This document shows, piece by piece, positions 41,188 through 50,303 of a DNA stretch of 64,000 nt. The stretch covers positions 124,001 through 188,000 of the forward strand of contig NZ_BDDE01000018.1 of the NCBI RefSeq assembly GCF_008327685.1. Reading direction: 5' to 3'. The translations under genes and the position numbers were made by a program. Under the pieces are notes generated by a model. That model did not search any database and had not been told where the DNA came from. It was given only the letters and a program-made list of their open reading frames with translations. How positions within the stretch are numbered: position 1 is the first letter of the stretch; the number at the start of each line of letters is the position of its first letter. Source of the stretch: Actinomadura sp. K4S16 (GTDB taxonomy: Bacteria; Actinomycetota; Actinomycetes; Streptosporangiales; Streptosporangiaceae).

Positions 41188-42426
41188 ATGAGAGTTCTCG
41201 GACGCTCGGCCGCGCTCGCGACCGCCGGAGCGCTGCTGGCCGGCTGCGCGGGCGGACCCGGCGGGGGCGGGGGCAAGATCAGCGACGACAAGATCGTGCT
41301 GGCGGTGCTGACCGACCAGTCCGGCGTGTACGCCGACCTGTCGGGCAAGAACGCCGTCGAGGCGGTGAAGATGGCCGTCGCCGATTTCAAGGCCAAGTAC
41401 GGCGACAAGGCCGTCACCGACAAGATCGAGGTCATCTCCGCCGACCACCAGAACAAGCCCGAGGTCGCCAACTCCAAGGCCCAGGAGCTCTACGACCGCA
41501 AGCAGGCCGACCTGATCCTGGACGTGCCCACCTCGTCCGCCGCGCTCGCCGTCGCCACCGTCGCCAAGAACAAGAAGAAGGTGTTCATCGACGTCGGAGG
41601 CGCGACGACCGAGCTGGAAGGCAAGCAGTGCAACAAGTACACCTTCCACTACGGCTACAACAGCTACATGCTGGCCCACGGCACGGGCACCGGCGTCACC
41701 AAGGACGGCGGTAAGAACTGGTACATCGTCTACCCGGACTACGCGTTCGGGCAGGACATGCAGAAGACGTTCACGACGGCCATCAAGGGCGCCGGCGGCA
41801 GCGTCGTGAAGAGCGACCCGACGCCGTTCCCCAACGACAACTTCTCCACGTTCCTGCTGAAGGCGCCGGGCCTGAAGCCCAAGCCGCAGGTGCTCGGCGC
41901 CATGCAGGCCGGCGGTGACCTCGTCAACCTGGTCAAGCAGTACAACGAGTACAAGCTGCACGACAAGGGCGTGGACCTCGCCGTGGGACTGATGTTCCTC
42001 ACCGACATCCACTCGCTCGGCTCCGACGCCCTCGCCGGGACGCGCTTCACCGACTTCTGGTACTGGAACGCCAACGAGGGCAACCGCGCCTGGGCCGACA
42101 AGTTCAAGGCCAAGACCGGCACCCGGCCGACGGCCGTGCAGGCGGCCGACTATTCGGCGGCGCTCCAGTACCTGGAGGGCGTGCAGCGCGGCGGCACCGA
42201 CAAGTCCGACGACGTGGTGAAGCAGCTCGAAGGCGCCAAGGTCAACGACATGTTCACCTCCACCGGTACGATCCGCGCCGAGGACCACCTGCTCACCCAC
42301 GACGCCTACGTCGCCCAGGTCAAGCCCAAGAGCGAGGTCAAGGAGCCCTGGGACTACGAGAAGATCCTCAGCACGATCCCGGCGGCGGAGGCGTTCCAGC
42401 AGCCCGACCCGTCCTGCTCCCTCTAG
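41188..42426 (+). CDS. livK: branched-chain amino acid type substrate-binding lipoprotein
   Basis: 412 residues. Lipobox LLAGC with Cys20 after a short signal peptide, then a Gly-rich linker and a periplasmic-binding fold (IVLAVLTDQSGVYADLSGKNAVEAV; VDVGGATTELEGKQ-type loop; YNSYMLAHGTG; FGQDMQKTF). Captures the ligand for LivHM. The ligand may be an amino acid, amide or urea-like compound; it cannot be told from sequence. Confidence 0.92.
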   Translation: MRVLGRSAALATAGALLAGCAGGPGGGGGKISDDKIVLAVLTDQSGVYADLSGKNAVEAVKMAVADFKAKYGDKAVTDKIEVISADHQNKPEVANSKAQELYDRKQADLILDVPTSSAALAVATVAKNKKKVFIDVGGATTELEGKQCNKYTFHYGYNSYMLAHGTGTGVTKDGGKNWYIVYPDYAFGQDMQKTFTTAIKGAGGSVVKSDPTPFPNDNFSTFLLKAPGLKPKPQVLGAMQAGGDLVNLVKQYNEYKLHDKGVDLAVGLMFLTDIHSLGSDALAGTRFTDFWYWNANEGNRAWADKFKAKTGTRPTAVQAADYSAALQYLEGVQRGGTDKSDDVVKQLEGAKVNDMFTSTGTIRAEDHLLTHDAYVAQVKPKSEVKEPWDYEKILSTIPAAEAFQQPDPSCSL

Positions 42427-42438
42427 GCGGGCCGCGAC

Positions 42439-43299
42439 GTGCTGCAACAGGCGTTCAACGGGCTGGTGGGCGGGGCGTTCTACGCCCTGCTCGCCCTCGG
42501 CCTGGCCGTCATCTTCGGGATGCTGGGCGTGGTCAACTTCGCGCACGGCGCGTTCTACATGCTCGGCGCGTTCGGCTCCTTCGTGCTGCTCGACTCGTTC
42601 GGCGTGGACTTCTGGTTCGCGCTGCTGATCGTGCCCGTCGTCCTCGGGATCGCGGGCGTGCTGCTGGAGCGGCTGTTCATCCACCGGCTCGCGCCGCTGG
42701 ACCCGCTCTACAACTTCCTGTTCACCTTCGGGCTCGCGCTGATCCTCCAGGACCTGGTGAAGCGCAAGTACGGGGTGCAGTCGCAGCCCTATCGGCGCCC
42801 GTCCCTGCTGGACGGGTCGATCGACCTCGGCCTGTTCACCTACCCGAAGTACCAGGTGTTCGTGCTGGCGGTGTCGGTGCTGGTGTGCGGGGTCGTGTGG
42901 GTGGTGCTGACCCGCACCCGCGTCGGCATGATCGTCCGGGCGGCGACCGAGCGGCCCGAGCTGTCGCGGGCCCTCGGCATCGACGTCGCCCGCTGGGTGA
43001 CGCCGGTGTTCGGGTTCGGCATCGCGCTCGCCGCGTTCGCCGGCGTGCTCGCCGCGCCGATGCGGGCGGTCAACCCGCTGATGGGCTCCGACCTGATCAT
43101 CACGGTGTTCGCGGTGGTCGTGATCGGCGGCCTCGGCTCGGTGTTCGGCTCGGTCGCCGCCGGGTTCGCGGTCGGGCTCGTCTCGGCCCTCGGCAACTAC
43201 TACGTCCCGTCGCTGTCGCAGACGCTGGTGTTCATCCTGATGGCCGCCGTGCTGCTGTGGCGCCCCGCCGGCCTGTTCGGACGCGAGGAGGCCCTGTGA
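42439..43299 (+). CDS. livH: branched-chain amino acid type ABC permease
   Basis: 286 residues, about eight membrane segments. LLALGLAVIFGMLGVVNFAHGAFYMLGA is the LivH hallmark, and the EAA-like loop is RAATERPELSRALGIDV. GTG 42439, 12 bp after livK. The stop codon lies in the first of three 18-bp tandem repeats. Confidence 0.92.
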   Translation: MLQQAFNGLVGGAFYALLALGLAVIFGMLGVVNFAHGAFYMLGAFGSFVLLDSFGVDFWFALLIVPVVLGIAGVLLERLFIHRLAPLDPLYNFLFTFGLALILQDLVKRKYGVQSQPYRRPSLLDGSIDLGLFTYPKYQVFVLAVSVLVCGVVWVVLTRTRVGMIVRAATERPELSRALGIDVARWVTPVFGFGIALAAFAGVLAAPMRAVNPLMGSDLIITVFAVVVIGGLGSVFGSVAAGFAVGLVSALGNYYVPSLSQTLVFILMAAVLLWRPAGLFGREEAL

Positions 43300-43369
43300 C
43301 CGCCCGGGACCCTGTGACCGCCCGAGGCCCTGTGACCGCCCGAGATCCCGTGATTTCAGAGGAGATCCT
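43296..43369. repeat. 18-bp tandem repeats between livH and livM
   Basis: GTGACCGCCCGGGACCCT (43296-43313), GTGACCGCCCGAGGCCCT (43314-43331) and GTGACCGCCCGAGATCCC (43332-43349), then a degenerate unit that ends at the livM start. Each unit holds a GTG and a TGA overlapped as GTGA, so the livH stop is copied. Confidence 0.9.
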
Positions 43370-44359
43370 GTGATCCTCTCCAAACTGGCCGGACGGCCGG
43401 TCCTGCTGGCCGCGGGTCTGGTCGCGGCGCTCGTCCTGCCCTGGTTCATCTATCCGCCGGTCGCCCTCGACATCGTCTGCTGGGCGCTGTTCGCGGCCGC
43501 CGTCGACCTGCTGCTCGGCTTCACCGGGCTCCTGTCGTTCGGGCACGCGGCGTTCTGGGGCGGCTCGGCGTACGCCACCGGCCTGATCGCGCTGCACTCC
43601 GGGCTGCCGTTCCCCGTGGCCGTGCTGGGCGGCGCCGCCTTCGCGGCGGCGCTCGCGGTCCCGATCGGCTTCCTGTCGGTGCGGCTGCGCGGCATCTACT
43701 TCGCGATGGTCACGCTGGCCTTCGCGCAGATGGTGTACTTCATCGCCAACCAGTGGAGGGAGGCGACCGGCGGCGAGAACGGCCTCCAGGGCATCCCCAG
43801 GGAGCTGTTCGGGCTGGACCTGTCCGACCCGTTCTTCTTCTACTACGCGGCGCTGCCGTTCGTCCTGGCCGGGCTGTTCGCCGCCTGGCGCATCGTCCGG
43901 TCGCCCTTCGGCCGGGTCCTGATGTCCATCCGCGACAACCCGAACAGGGCGCGGGCGCTCGGCTACAGCATCGACCGCTACAAGCTGCTGGCGTTCGTCC
44001 TGTCGGCGGCCCTGTCGGGCCTCGCGGGCGGGCTGTTCACCGTCGGGCACGGCTTCGCGTCCCTCCAGGGCGTCTACTGGACGACCTCGGGCCAGGCCGT
44101 GATGATGGTCGTCCTCGGCGGCATCGGCACCCTGTGGGGCGGCGCCATCGGCGCCGCGCTGATCGTGGAGCTGAACGACTACCTGGCCACCGCCGGGTTC
44201 GAGGAGACCGGGATCATCACCGGCGCGATCTTCATCGTGGTGGTCCTGCTGTTCCGCCGCGGCGTCTGGGGCACCGCCCGCGACCTGCTCGCGGCCCGCA
44301 CGTCCCGGGCCCGTCCCGAGCCCGAGAACAGCGACACCAAGGTCGAAGCCTCCGTCTGA
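43370..44359 (+). CDS. livM: branched-chain amino acid type ABC permease
   Basis: 329 residues from GTG 43370 with GAGGAG upstream. About ten hydrophobic segments: LLLGFTGLLSFGHAAFWGG and RNG-type loop MSIRDNPNRARALGYSIDRYKL are LivM hallmarks. Last gene of the operon, ended by a strong hairpin at 44376. Confidence 0.92.
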   Translation: MILSKLAGRPVLLAAGLVAALVLPWFIYPPVALDIVCWALFAAAVDLLLGFTGLLSFGHAAFWGGSAYATGLIALHSGLPFPVAVLGGAAFAAALAVPIGFLSVRLRGIYFAMVTLAFAQMVYFIANQWREATGGENGLQGIPRELFGLDLSDPFFFYYAALPFVLAGLFAAWRIVRSPFGRVLMSIRDNPNRARALGYSIDRYKLLAFVLSAALSGLAGGLFTVGHGFASLQGVYWTTSGQAVMMVVLGGIGTLWGGAIGAALIVELNDYLATAGFEETGIITGAIFIVVVLLFRRGVWGTARDLLAARTSRARPEPENSDTKVEASV

Positions 44360-44375
44360 CACCCGACCCGAGCGC

Positions 44376-44409
44376 GCGGCGCGCCGTCCCCGAGGGGGCG
44401 GCGCGCCGC
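44376..44409. terminator. bidirectional terminator
   Basis: GCGGCGCGCCGTCCCC (44376-44391) pairs with GGGGGCGGCGCGCCGC (44394-44409): ~15 bp with a single G-T wobble and a tiny loop. It lies between convergent livM and the GAF/PucR gene. Confidence 0.85.
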
Positions 44410-44433
44410 TTCGGCATGCGGGCCTTCCAGCAG

Positions 44434-44482
44434 GTGAGGCGGTTCAGCGGGTGAGGCGGTTCAGCGGGAGAGGCGGTGCAGG
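44434..44482. repeat. 17-bp tandem repeat over a gene end
   Basis: GTGAGGCGGTTCAGCGG is repeated exactly (44434-44450, 44451-44467) with a degenerate third copy inside the 3' end of the GAF/PucR gene. The repeats carry copies of its stop codon. Confidence 0.9.
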
Positions 44483-46344
44483 CGCAGGGCGAGCTGGAGT
44501 TCGAGGGCCCGCTCGGGGGTCTGCCAGTCGTCGCCGAGGAGGCGGGCGATGCGGTCGAGGCGCTGGCTCACGGTGTTGACGTGGATGTGCATGCGCTCGG
44601 CCGTCCGCGACAGGCTGCCGCCCGTCCCGAAGTAGGCCTCCAGGGTCTGGACGAGGGCCGTGCCGCGCCGCTCGTCGTAGTCGAGTACGGGCCCGAGCGC
44701 GCTCCCGAGGAAGCCGGTCACGTCGCGGTCGTCCCCGATGAGCAGGCCGACGAAGCCCAGCTCGGACGCGCCGGCGCCGTCGCCGCGGCGCCCGAGGGCC
44801 AGCAGCGCGTCGGCGCAGCGCTGCGCCTCCCGGTGGGCGGAGGCGACCCCGCCCGGGTCGCGGACCGGGCCGGCCGCGCCGACCGTCGCGGGCCCGCCGA
44901 GGGAGGCGCCGAGCTCTTTGGCCACGCGGCGCGCGGCGTCGCCCGGCCGGTCGCCCGGCAGCAGCAGGACGATCTCCTCCGCGCGCGAGGCGGCCAGGCC
45001 GTGCTCGACGGCCGCGAAGGACGAGGCCCAGAAGGCGGCGCGGGGACGGTGCTCGCGGGAGTCGTACTTGGCGCACAGCAGCACGTGCGGGGCGCTCAGG
45101 TCGACGCCGACGCGCCGCGCCCGGGCCGTCAGCGCCTCGGCGCCGGTCCGGCGGCCGGACAGCAGGTCGTCCAGCAGCTCGCCGCGCACCCGCCCCTCGG
45201 CCTCGGTGGCGCTCCGCTGGAACAGCAGCAGCAGGGCGGTGACGAGGGCCGCGCGCTCCAGGATCCGCTGGTCGGCGTCGTCCACCTCTTCGGCGGTGCG
45301 CAGGACCAGCGTGCCGAGCATCTCGTCGCCGGTGGAGACCGAGGCGATCCACAGGTCGCCGCGCCGGACCGTCCGGCCCTGCGCGCGTGCGGAGTGCGCC
45401 GAGGCGGAGACCCCGTCCAGCTCGTCGTCGGTGAGGGGCTCCGAAGCGGCGCCGGTCGTCGCGAGCCGGCGGCCGTCGGCGTCCAGGACGTGGAGGGTGC
45501 CGCCCAGCAGCTCGGTCACGACGGCGCCGACGTCTTCCACGCCGCCGCCCCGGACCACGACGGCGGTCATCCGGTCGTGCGCGCGCGCCGCCCGCTCCAC
45601 GGCCGCGCTGCGCGCCTTGACCTCCTCGTTGGCGGTGCTCAGCTCGGCCAGGGCGGTGCGGGTCTCCTCCAGGAGGCGCGCGTTGTCGATGGCGATGGCG
45701 GCGTGCGCGGCGAGCGAGCCGAGCAGCGCCACCTCCTCCTGGTCGAACGGGCGCTCGCTGCGGTTCGCGGCCGTCAGCACCCCGATGACCCGGCTGCCCA
45801 GCCGCATCGGCACGCCGAGGATCGCGACCAGGCCCTCCTCCGCGACCGCGTCGTCGATGAACCCGCGGTGCTCGAACTGCGCGTCCCCGAGGTAGTGGGC
45901 GCTGTTGTAGGGCATCGCGGTCTGCGCGACCAGGCCGACGAGCCCGGTGCCCATCGGCAGCCTCAGCTGCCGGAACGCCGCCGACACCGCCCCGTCGGTC
46001 ACCCGCATGTAGGTGTCGCCGCGCTCGTCGTCGTTCAGCGTCAGGTAGGCGATGTCGGCGCTCAGCAGCCGCCGCGCCCGGCGGGTGATCGCCTCGAGCA
46101 CCGAGTCGAGGTCGCGCAGCCCGGCGAGGTCGCCCGCGGTCTCGAACAGCGCGGCCAGCTCGGTCTCCCGCCGGGCGTGCCGCCGCATGATCATCCGGAC
46201 CCGCAGCGCGGCCAGCTTGGCCGCCTCCAGCTCCTCCAGGACGGCGGGGGGCGCGCCCTCCGCCCGCGCTTGGACGAGGGGACCCTCGAACTCGACGGGG
46301 GAGGCCTCCCGGGCCAGCAGTTCGAGGAAGACGCCGCAGGTCAT
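44461..46344 (-). CDS. GAF domain PucR-type (CdaR-like) regulator
   Basis: 627 residues from ATG 46344. A GAF domain covers about 75-235 (LLSADIAYLTLNDDERGDTYMRV; GVLTAANRSERPFDQEE), then a short coiled coil and a sensor-like middle. The C-terminus is the PucR helix-turn-helix FGTGGSLSRTAERMHIHVNTVSQRLDRIARLLG. It is downstream (12 bp) of the 3-hydroxybutyrate dehydrogenase gene and co-transcribed; the pair is known in actinomycetes, where the regulator likely responds to a metabolite of that pathway. Confidence 0.88.
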   Translation of the reverse strand: MTCGVFLELLAREASPVEFEGPLVQARAEGAPPAVLEELEAAKLAALRVRMIMRRHARRETELAALFETAGDLAGLRDLDSVLEAITRRARRLLSADIAYLTLNDDERGDTYMRVTDGAVSAAFRQLRLPMGTGLVGLVAQTAMPYNSAHYLGDAQFEHRGFIDDAVAEEGLVAILGVPMRLGSRVIGVLTAANRSERPFDQEEVALLGSLAAHAAIAIDNARLLEETRTALAELSTANEEVKARSAAVERAARAHDRMTAVVVRGGGVEDVGAVVTELLGGTLHVLDADGRRLATTGAASEPLTDDELDGVSASAHSARAQGRTVRRGDLWIASVSTGDEMLGTLVLRTAEEVDDADQRILERAALVTALLLLFQRSATEAEGRVRGELLDDLLSGRRTGAEALTARARRVGVDLSAPHVLLCAKYDSREHRPRAAFWASSFAAVEHGLAASRAEEIVLLLPGDRPGDAARRVAKELGASLGGPATVGAAGPVRDPGGVASAHREAQRCADALLALGRRGDGAGASELGFVGLLIGDDRDVTGFLGSALGPVLDYDERRGTALVQTLEAYFGTGGSLSRTAERMHIHVNTVSQRLDRIARLLGDDWQTPERALELQLALRLHRLSR

Positions 46345-46355
46345 ACGGCCCATTC

Positions 46356-47144
46356 TCAGTGCGCCGTCCAGCCGCCGTCGAGTGCCAGGGACGTGCCGGT
46401 CACCATCGAGGCGGGCGGCGAGCACAGATAGGCGACGAGTTCGGCCACCTCGTCGGGCTCGATCAGCCGCTTCACGGCGGCGTGGTCGAGCATGATCCGC
46501 TCGACGACCTCGTCCTCCGGCAGGCCGTGCGTGCGCGCCTGGTCGGCGATCTGGTTCTCCACCAGCGGGGTCCGGACGTAGGCGGGGTTGACGCAGTTGG
46601 ACGTCACGCCGTGCGGGGCGCCCTCCAGCGCGATCACCTTGGACAGCCCCTCAAGGCCGTGCTTCGCCGTCACGTAGGCCGACTTGTACGGCGAGGCCCG
46701 CAGGCCGTGCACGGACGAGATGTTGACGATGCGGCCCCAGCCGCGCTCGTACATGCCGGGCAGCGCGTCCCGCACCAGCCGGAACGGCGCCTCCACCATC
46801 AGCCGCAGGATCCGCGCGAAGGTCTCCGGCGGGAAGTCCTGGACGGGCGCCACATGCTGGATCCCGGCGTTGTTGACCAGGATGTCCACACCGGCGGCCA
46901 GCCCGTCGAGCGCGTCCACGTCGGCCAGGTCGGCCAGGAGCGGGACGCCGTCGAACTCGGCCGCCGTCCGCTCCGCCGCGGCCCCGTCTATGTCGGCCAC
47001 CACCACCTCGGCCCCCGCCGCCGCGAGCCGCCGGGCGCAGGCGCGCCCGATCCCGCTCGCGCCGCCGGTGACCAGGGCGCGCCTGCCCGCCAGATCCAGC
47101 GTCCCCGAAGTCCCCGCGGCAGGCCGCGGTGTCACGCTCGTCAT
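46356..47144 (-). CDS. 3-hydroxybutyrate dehydrogenase (SDR)
   Basis: 262 residues. TGGASGIG (26-33) binds NAD, NNAGIQHVAPVQDFP, ISSVHGLRASPYKSAYVTAKHGLEGL holds the catalytic Ser-Tyr-Lys, and the family-specific QHVAPV plus HGLxASPYKSAY segments identify D-3-hydroxybutyrate dehydrogenase. Interconverts 3-hydroxybutyrate and acetoacetate. First gene of the operon with the GAF/PucR regulator. Confidence 0.9.
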   Translation of the reverse strand: MTSVTPRPAAGTSGTLDLAGRRALVTGGASGIGRACARRLAAAGAEVVVADIDGAAAERTAAEFDGVPLLADLADVDALDGLAAGVDILVNNAGIQHVAPVQDFPPETFARILRLMVEAPFRLVRDALPGMYERGWGRIVNISSVHGLRASPYKSAYVTAKHGLEGLSKVIALEGAPHGVTSNCVNPAYVRTPLVENQIADQARTHGLPEDEVVERIMLDHAAVKRLIEPDEVAELVAYLCSPPASMVTGTSLALDGGWTAH

Positions 47145-47155
47145 GCGCAGAACCT

Positions 47156-47180
47156 ATGGAGCGCGGCCCCGCGCTCCCAT
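47156..47180. promoter_or_regulatory. palindrome before the 3-hydroxybutyrate dehydrogenase
   Basis: GGAGCGCGG-CC-CCGCGCTCC (47158-47177) has perfect 9-bp arms, extended by ATG/CAT outside with one bulge. It begins 12-14 bp before the start codon, so it may be an operator or a leader hairpin. Confidence 0.45.
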
Positions 47181-47327
47181 GTGGCCCGCGCACACAATCC
47201 ACCGCCGGACGGTATGGGGCCGCCGGATTCAGCCGTTTCCCCGCCGTTTCCTCACCCGAGTCCGGGGCCCCGGTCCGGGGGGCTACCGTTGGGCCCGCAC
47301 GGGCCGCCCATGCCGTGAGGGGTATGA

Positions 47328-48278
47328 ATGCACGAGATCACGCACCGCTACGTCCGGTCGGAGAGCGGCCTGCGCATGCACGTCGCCGAGGCGGGCGAAG
47401 GGCCGCTCGTGCTCCTCCTGCACGGCTTCCCCGAGTGCTGGTACTCGTGGCGGCACCAGCTCACCGCGCTCGCCGAGGCCGGGTTCCACGCCGTCGCGCC
47501 CGACCAGCGCGGCTACGGCCGGACGGGCGGCCCCGCGGAAGCCGACCAGTACTCGATCCTGCACCTGGCCGGGGACGCGGTCGGGCTCGTCGACCGGCTC
47601 GGCGCGGACCGCGCCGTCGTCGTCGGCCACGACTGGGGCGCCCCCGTCGCCTGGGCCGTCGCGCAGATGCGCTCCGACAAGGTGCGCGGCGTGGTCGGCC
47701 TCTCGGTGCCGCACCGGCCGCGCAGCAGCAGGCCGCCCGTGGAGTCCATGCGCCGGATGTTCGGCGACGGCTTCTACATGGTCCACTTCCAGCAGCCGGA
47801 CGTCCCGGAGGCCGAGCTCGACCGCGACCGGGCCGCCACGTTCCGGCGGATGCTGTACGGGGTGTCCGGCGACGGCCCGTGCCCGCCGCTGATCGCTCCG
47901 GAGGGCGGCGGCTTCCTCGACGGCCTCCCCGACCCGGAGAAGCTGCCCGCCTGGCTGACCGAGGACGACATCGCCGCCTACGTCGAGGAGTACGCGGAGA
48001 GCGGCTTCACCGGCCCCGTCAACTGGTACCGCAACCTCGACCGCAACTGGGAGCTCACCTCCGCCTGGCACCGCGCCCCCATCGGCCCGCCCGCCCTCTA
48101 CATCGCGGGCGACCGCGACCTCGTCGCCGTCGGCGCCCGCGACGCCGTCGACTCGATGCGCGACTTCGTGCCGAACCTGCGCGAGACCGTCTGGCTGTCC
48201 GGATGCGGCCACTGGACGCAGCAGGAGCGCCCCGCCGAGGTCAACGAGGCCCTGATCGCCTTCCTCCGCACCCTCTAG
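47328..48278 (+). CDS. alpha/beta hydrolase, epoxide hydrolase-like
   Basis: 316 residues. HGFPECWYSWRHQ, PDQRGYGRT and VGHDWGAPVAW with nucleophile Asp102 are the epoxide hydrolase pattern; GDRDLV and CGHWTQQERP give the Asp and His. Two cap-domain Tyr are plausible. The physiological epoxide is unknown. Separate promoter. Confidence 0.88.
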   Translation: MHEITHRYVRSESGLRMHVAEAGEGPLVLLLHGFPECWYSWRHQLTALAEAGFHAVAPDQRGYGRTGGPAEADQYSILHLAGDAVGLVDRLGADRAVVVGHDWGAPVAWAVAQMRSDKVRGVVGLSVPHRPRSSRPPVESMRRMFGDGFYMVHFQQPDVPEAELDRDRAATFRRMLYGVSGDGPCPPLIAPEGGGFLDGLPDPEKLPAWLTEDDIAAYVEEYAESGFTGPVNWYRNLDRNWELTSAWHRAPIGPPALYIAGDRDLVAVGARDAVDSMRDFVPNLRETVWLSGCGHWTQQERPAEVNEALIAFLRTL

Positions 48279-48368
48279 GAGCGCGAGGACCGCCGTACCG
48301 GGAGGGACGATCACAGGGACGGCGATATCGTTCCCAAGATCACAACCGGATGAGTACGGGAGCGCTCT

Positions 48369-50303
48369 GTGGACGCGCTGCGCGACGGCGACCCGCGCCG
48401 GATCGGCCCGTACCGGCTGGAGGGGCGGCTCGGCTCCGGCGGGATGGGCGAGGTGTTCCTCGGCGTGTCGGCGGGCGGCCGGCGGGTCGCGGTGAAGATC
48501 GTCCGCGCCGAGCATCTGGACCGGCCGGAGTTCCGCGCGCGGTTCGCGCGTGAGATCGAGGCGGCCCGGAAGGTGGGCGGCTTCTACACCGCGCAGGTGG
48601 TGGACGCCGATCCGGGGGCGCCTGAGCCGTGGATGGCGACCGCCTACATTCCCGGCCCTTCCCTGCGGGACGTCGGCCCGCTGCCCGCCGCCGAGGTGGC
48701 CGGGCTCGGTGCCGCGCTGGCCGAGGGCCTGGCGGCGATCCACGCGAGCGGGCTGGTGCACCGGGACCTCAAGCCCGGCAATGTCATCATGTCGCCGGAC
48801 GGCCCGCGCATCATCGACTTCGGCATCGCCCGAGCCGCCGACGCGAGATCGCTCACCGCCGACGGCGCCGTCCTCGGCACCTACGCCTACATGTCGCCCG
48901 AGCAGGTGCGGGGCGAGCCGTCCGGGCCGCCCACCGACGTGTTCGCGCTGGGCTGCGTTCTCGCCTTCGCCGCGACGGGGCGCAGCCCGTTCGACGCCGC
49001 GACGATCCCGGCCATCGTGCACCGCGTCCTCAACGAGCCGCCCGGGCTGGACGGGCTGGCGGAGTCGCTGCGCCCGCTCGTGACGGCCTGCCTGGCCAAG
49101 GACCCGGCCGGCCGTCCGGGCACCGATCGGATCCTCGCCCACCTCGCCGACCCGGACGCCGTCCCGCCGGCCGCCGCACGCCCGGCGGCCCGGGACGCCG
49201 ACCGCACGGTGGAGCGCCGCACGATGCTGTTCACGCGGGTGGCGGATCAGGTCCGGCCCGCCATCGGGACGCCGCGCCGGACGGTGCTGGCCGGCGCGGC
49301 GGCGGCCGCCGTCGGGGTGTCGGCATTCCTGCTCGCCCGGGGCGGCGGGCGGTCTCGGGCAGCGCCGTCCGCACCGCCCGGCGACGCCATGCGGCCGCCC
49401 ACCACGACGCTCACCAGGGACGGGCAGCCGATCGAGGCATTGGCGTTCGGCCCGGACGGCCGCATTCTGGTCTGCGGCGGGACGCGGGGGGAGACCCTGT
49501 ACCTGTGGGAGTTTGCCGCAGGCCACGTCATCCACGAGCTGCGTGCTCCCACCGGAGTGGACGCCCTGGCGTTCAGCCCGGACGGAAAAGTACTGGCCGT
49601 TGGCCATACGAACGCCACCGTCCGCCTCTGGGACGTCGGATCGGCGGACACGCGGCCGCCCCGCCCACTGCGGACGCTCCGCGCCGAGGGCACCCGCGCC
49701 AACGCTCTCGCGTTCAGTCCGGACGGCGGGATCCTCGCCGGGCCGGACCGGCTGTGGGACGCCGCGACCGGACGCGTCCTCGGCGACCTCCCAGGTGCCG
49801 ACGGTGTGAACGCCGTGGTGTTCAGCCGGGACGGCCGCCGGGTCATGGCCGGGATGAACGGCTTCCAAGGCCGCGCCGAACCGGGTTCCGTGCGGGTGTG
49901 GGACGTCCGCACCCGCAGCCCGATCGCCCACGTCGCCGATCGGGGGAAGAAGACCAGTTCGCTGGCCCTGACCCCGGACGGCCGGACCCTGGTCACCGCA
50001 GGGGGCGGGGGCACGATCCGGCTGTGGGACGCCGCTCGCGTCCGCGTCACGGGCGTCCTCGACTCCGGCCTCACCGGGGACGTCGCCCAGGTCGCCGTCA
50101 GCGCGGACGGCGGGGTGCTGGCCGCCGCCGGCACCGACCTCACGGCCCGGCTGTGGGACCTGGCGACGCGGCGGGTGACCGCCACCCTGGCCGGGACCGG
50201 CGGGCGGATCACGGGACTCGCGCTCTCCCCGGACGGCCGGACGGTGGCCGGCGGCAGCGATCGCCGCGGAGAGGCAGCCGTGAACCTGTGGAGGCTGCGC
50301 TGA
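48369..50303 (+). CDS. Ser/Thr protein kinase with seven-bladed WD40 propeller, copy 1
   Basis: 644 residues from GTG 48369. Kinase domain ~12-270: GSGGMGEV, Lys43, HRDLKPGN (Asp133), DFG (Asp150), and MSPEQV. A membrane segment at ~312-330 (TVLAGAAAAAVGVSAFLLA) leads to a WD40 propeller with seven blade ends (LYLWEF, VRLWDV, DRLWDA, VRVWDV, IRLWDA, ARLWDL, VNLWRL). The propeller is extracytoplasmic if the usual topology holds. The stop overlaps the start of copy 2 (TGATG). Confidence 0.92.
   Translation: MDALRDGDPRRIGPYRLEGRLGSGGMGEVFLGVSAGGRRVAVKIVRAEHLDRPEFRARFAREIEAARKVGGFYTAQVVDADPGAPEPWMATAYIPGPSLRDVGPLPAAEVAGLGAALAEGLAAIHASGLVHRDLKPGNVIMSPDGPRIIDFGIARAADARSLTADGAVLGTYAYMSPEQVRGEPSGPPTDVFALGCVLAFAATGRSPFDAATIPAIVHRVLNEPPGLDGLAESLRPLVTACLAKDPAGRPGTDRILAHLADPDAVPPAAARPAARDADRTVERRTMLFTRVADQVRPAIGTPRRTVLAGAAAAAVGVSAFLLARGGGRSRAAPSAPPGDAMRPPTTTLTRDGQPIEALAFGPDGRILVCGGTRGETLYLWEFAAGHVIHELRAPTGVDALAFSPDGKVLAVGHTNATVRLWDVGSADTRPPRPLRTLRAEGTRANALAFSPDGGILAGPDRLWDAATGRVLGDLPGADGVNAVVFSRDGRRVMAGMNGFQGRAEPGSVRVWDVRTRSPIAHVADRGKKTSSLALTPDGRTLVTAGGGGTIRLWDAARVRVTGVLDSGLTGDVAQVAVSADGGVLAAAGTDLTARLWDLATRRVTATLAGTGGRITGLALSPDGRTVAGGSDRRGEAAVNLWRLR

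Noticed and set aside
43296-43349. CRISPR-like array
   Set aside because: The repeats are directly adjacent 18-bp units without spacers.
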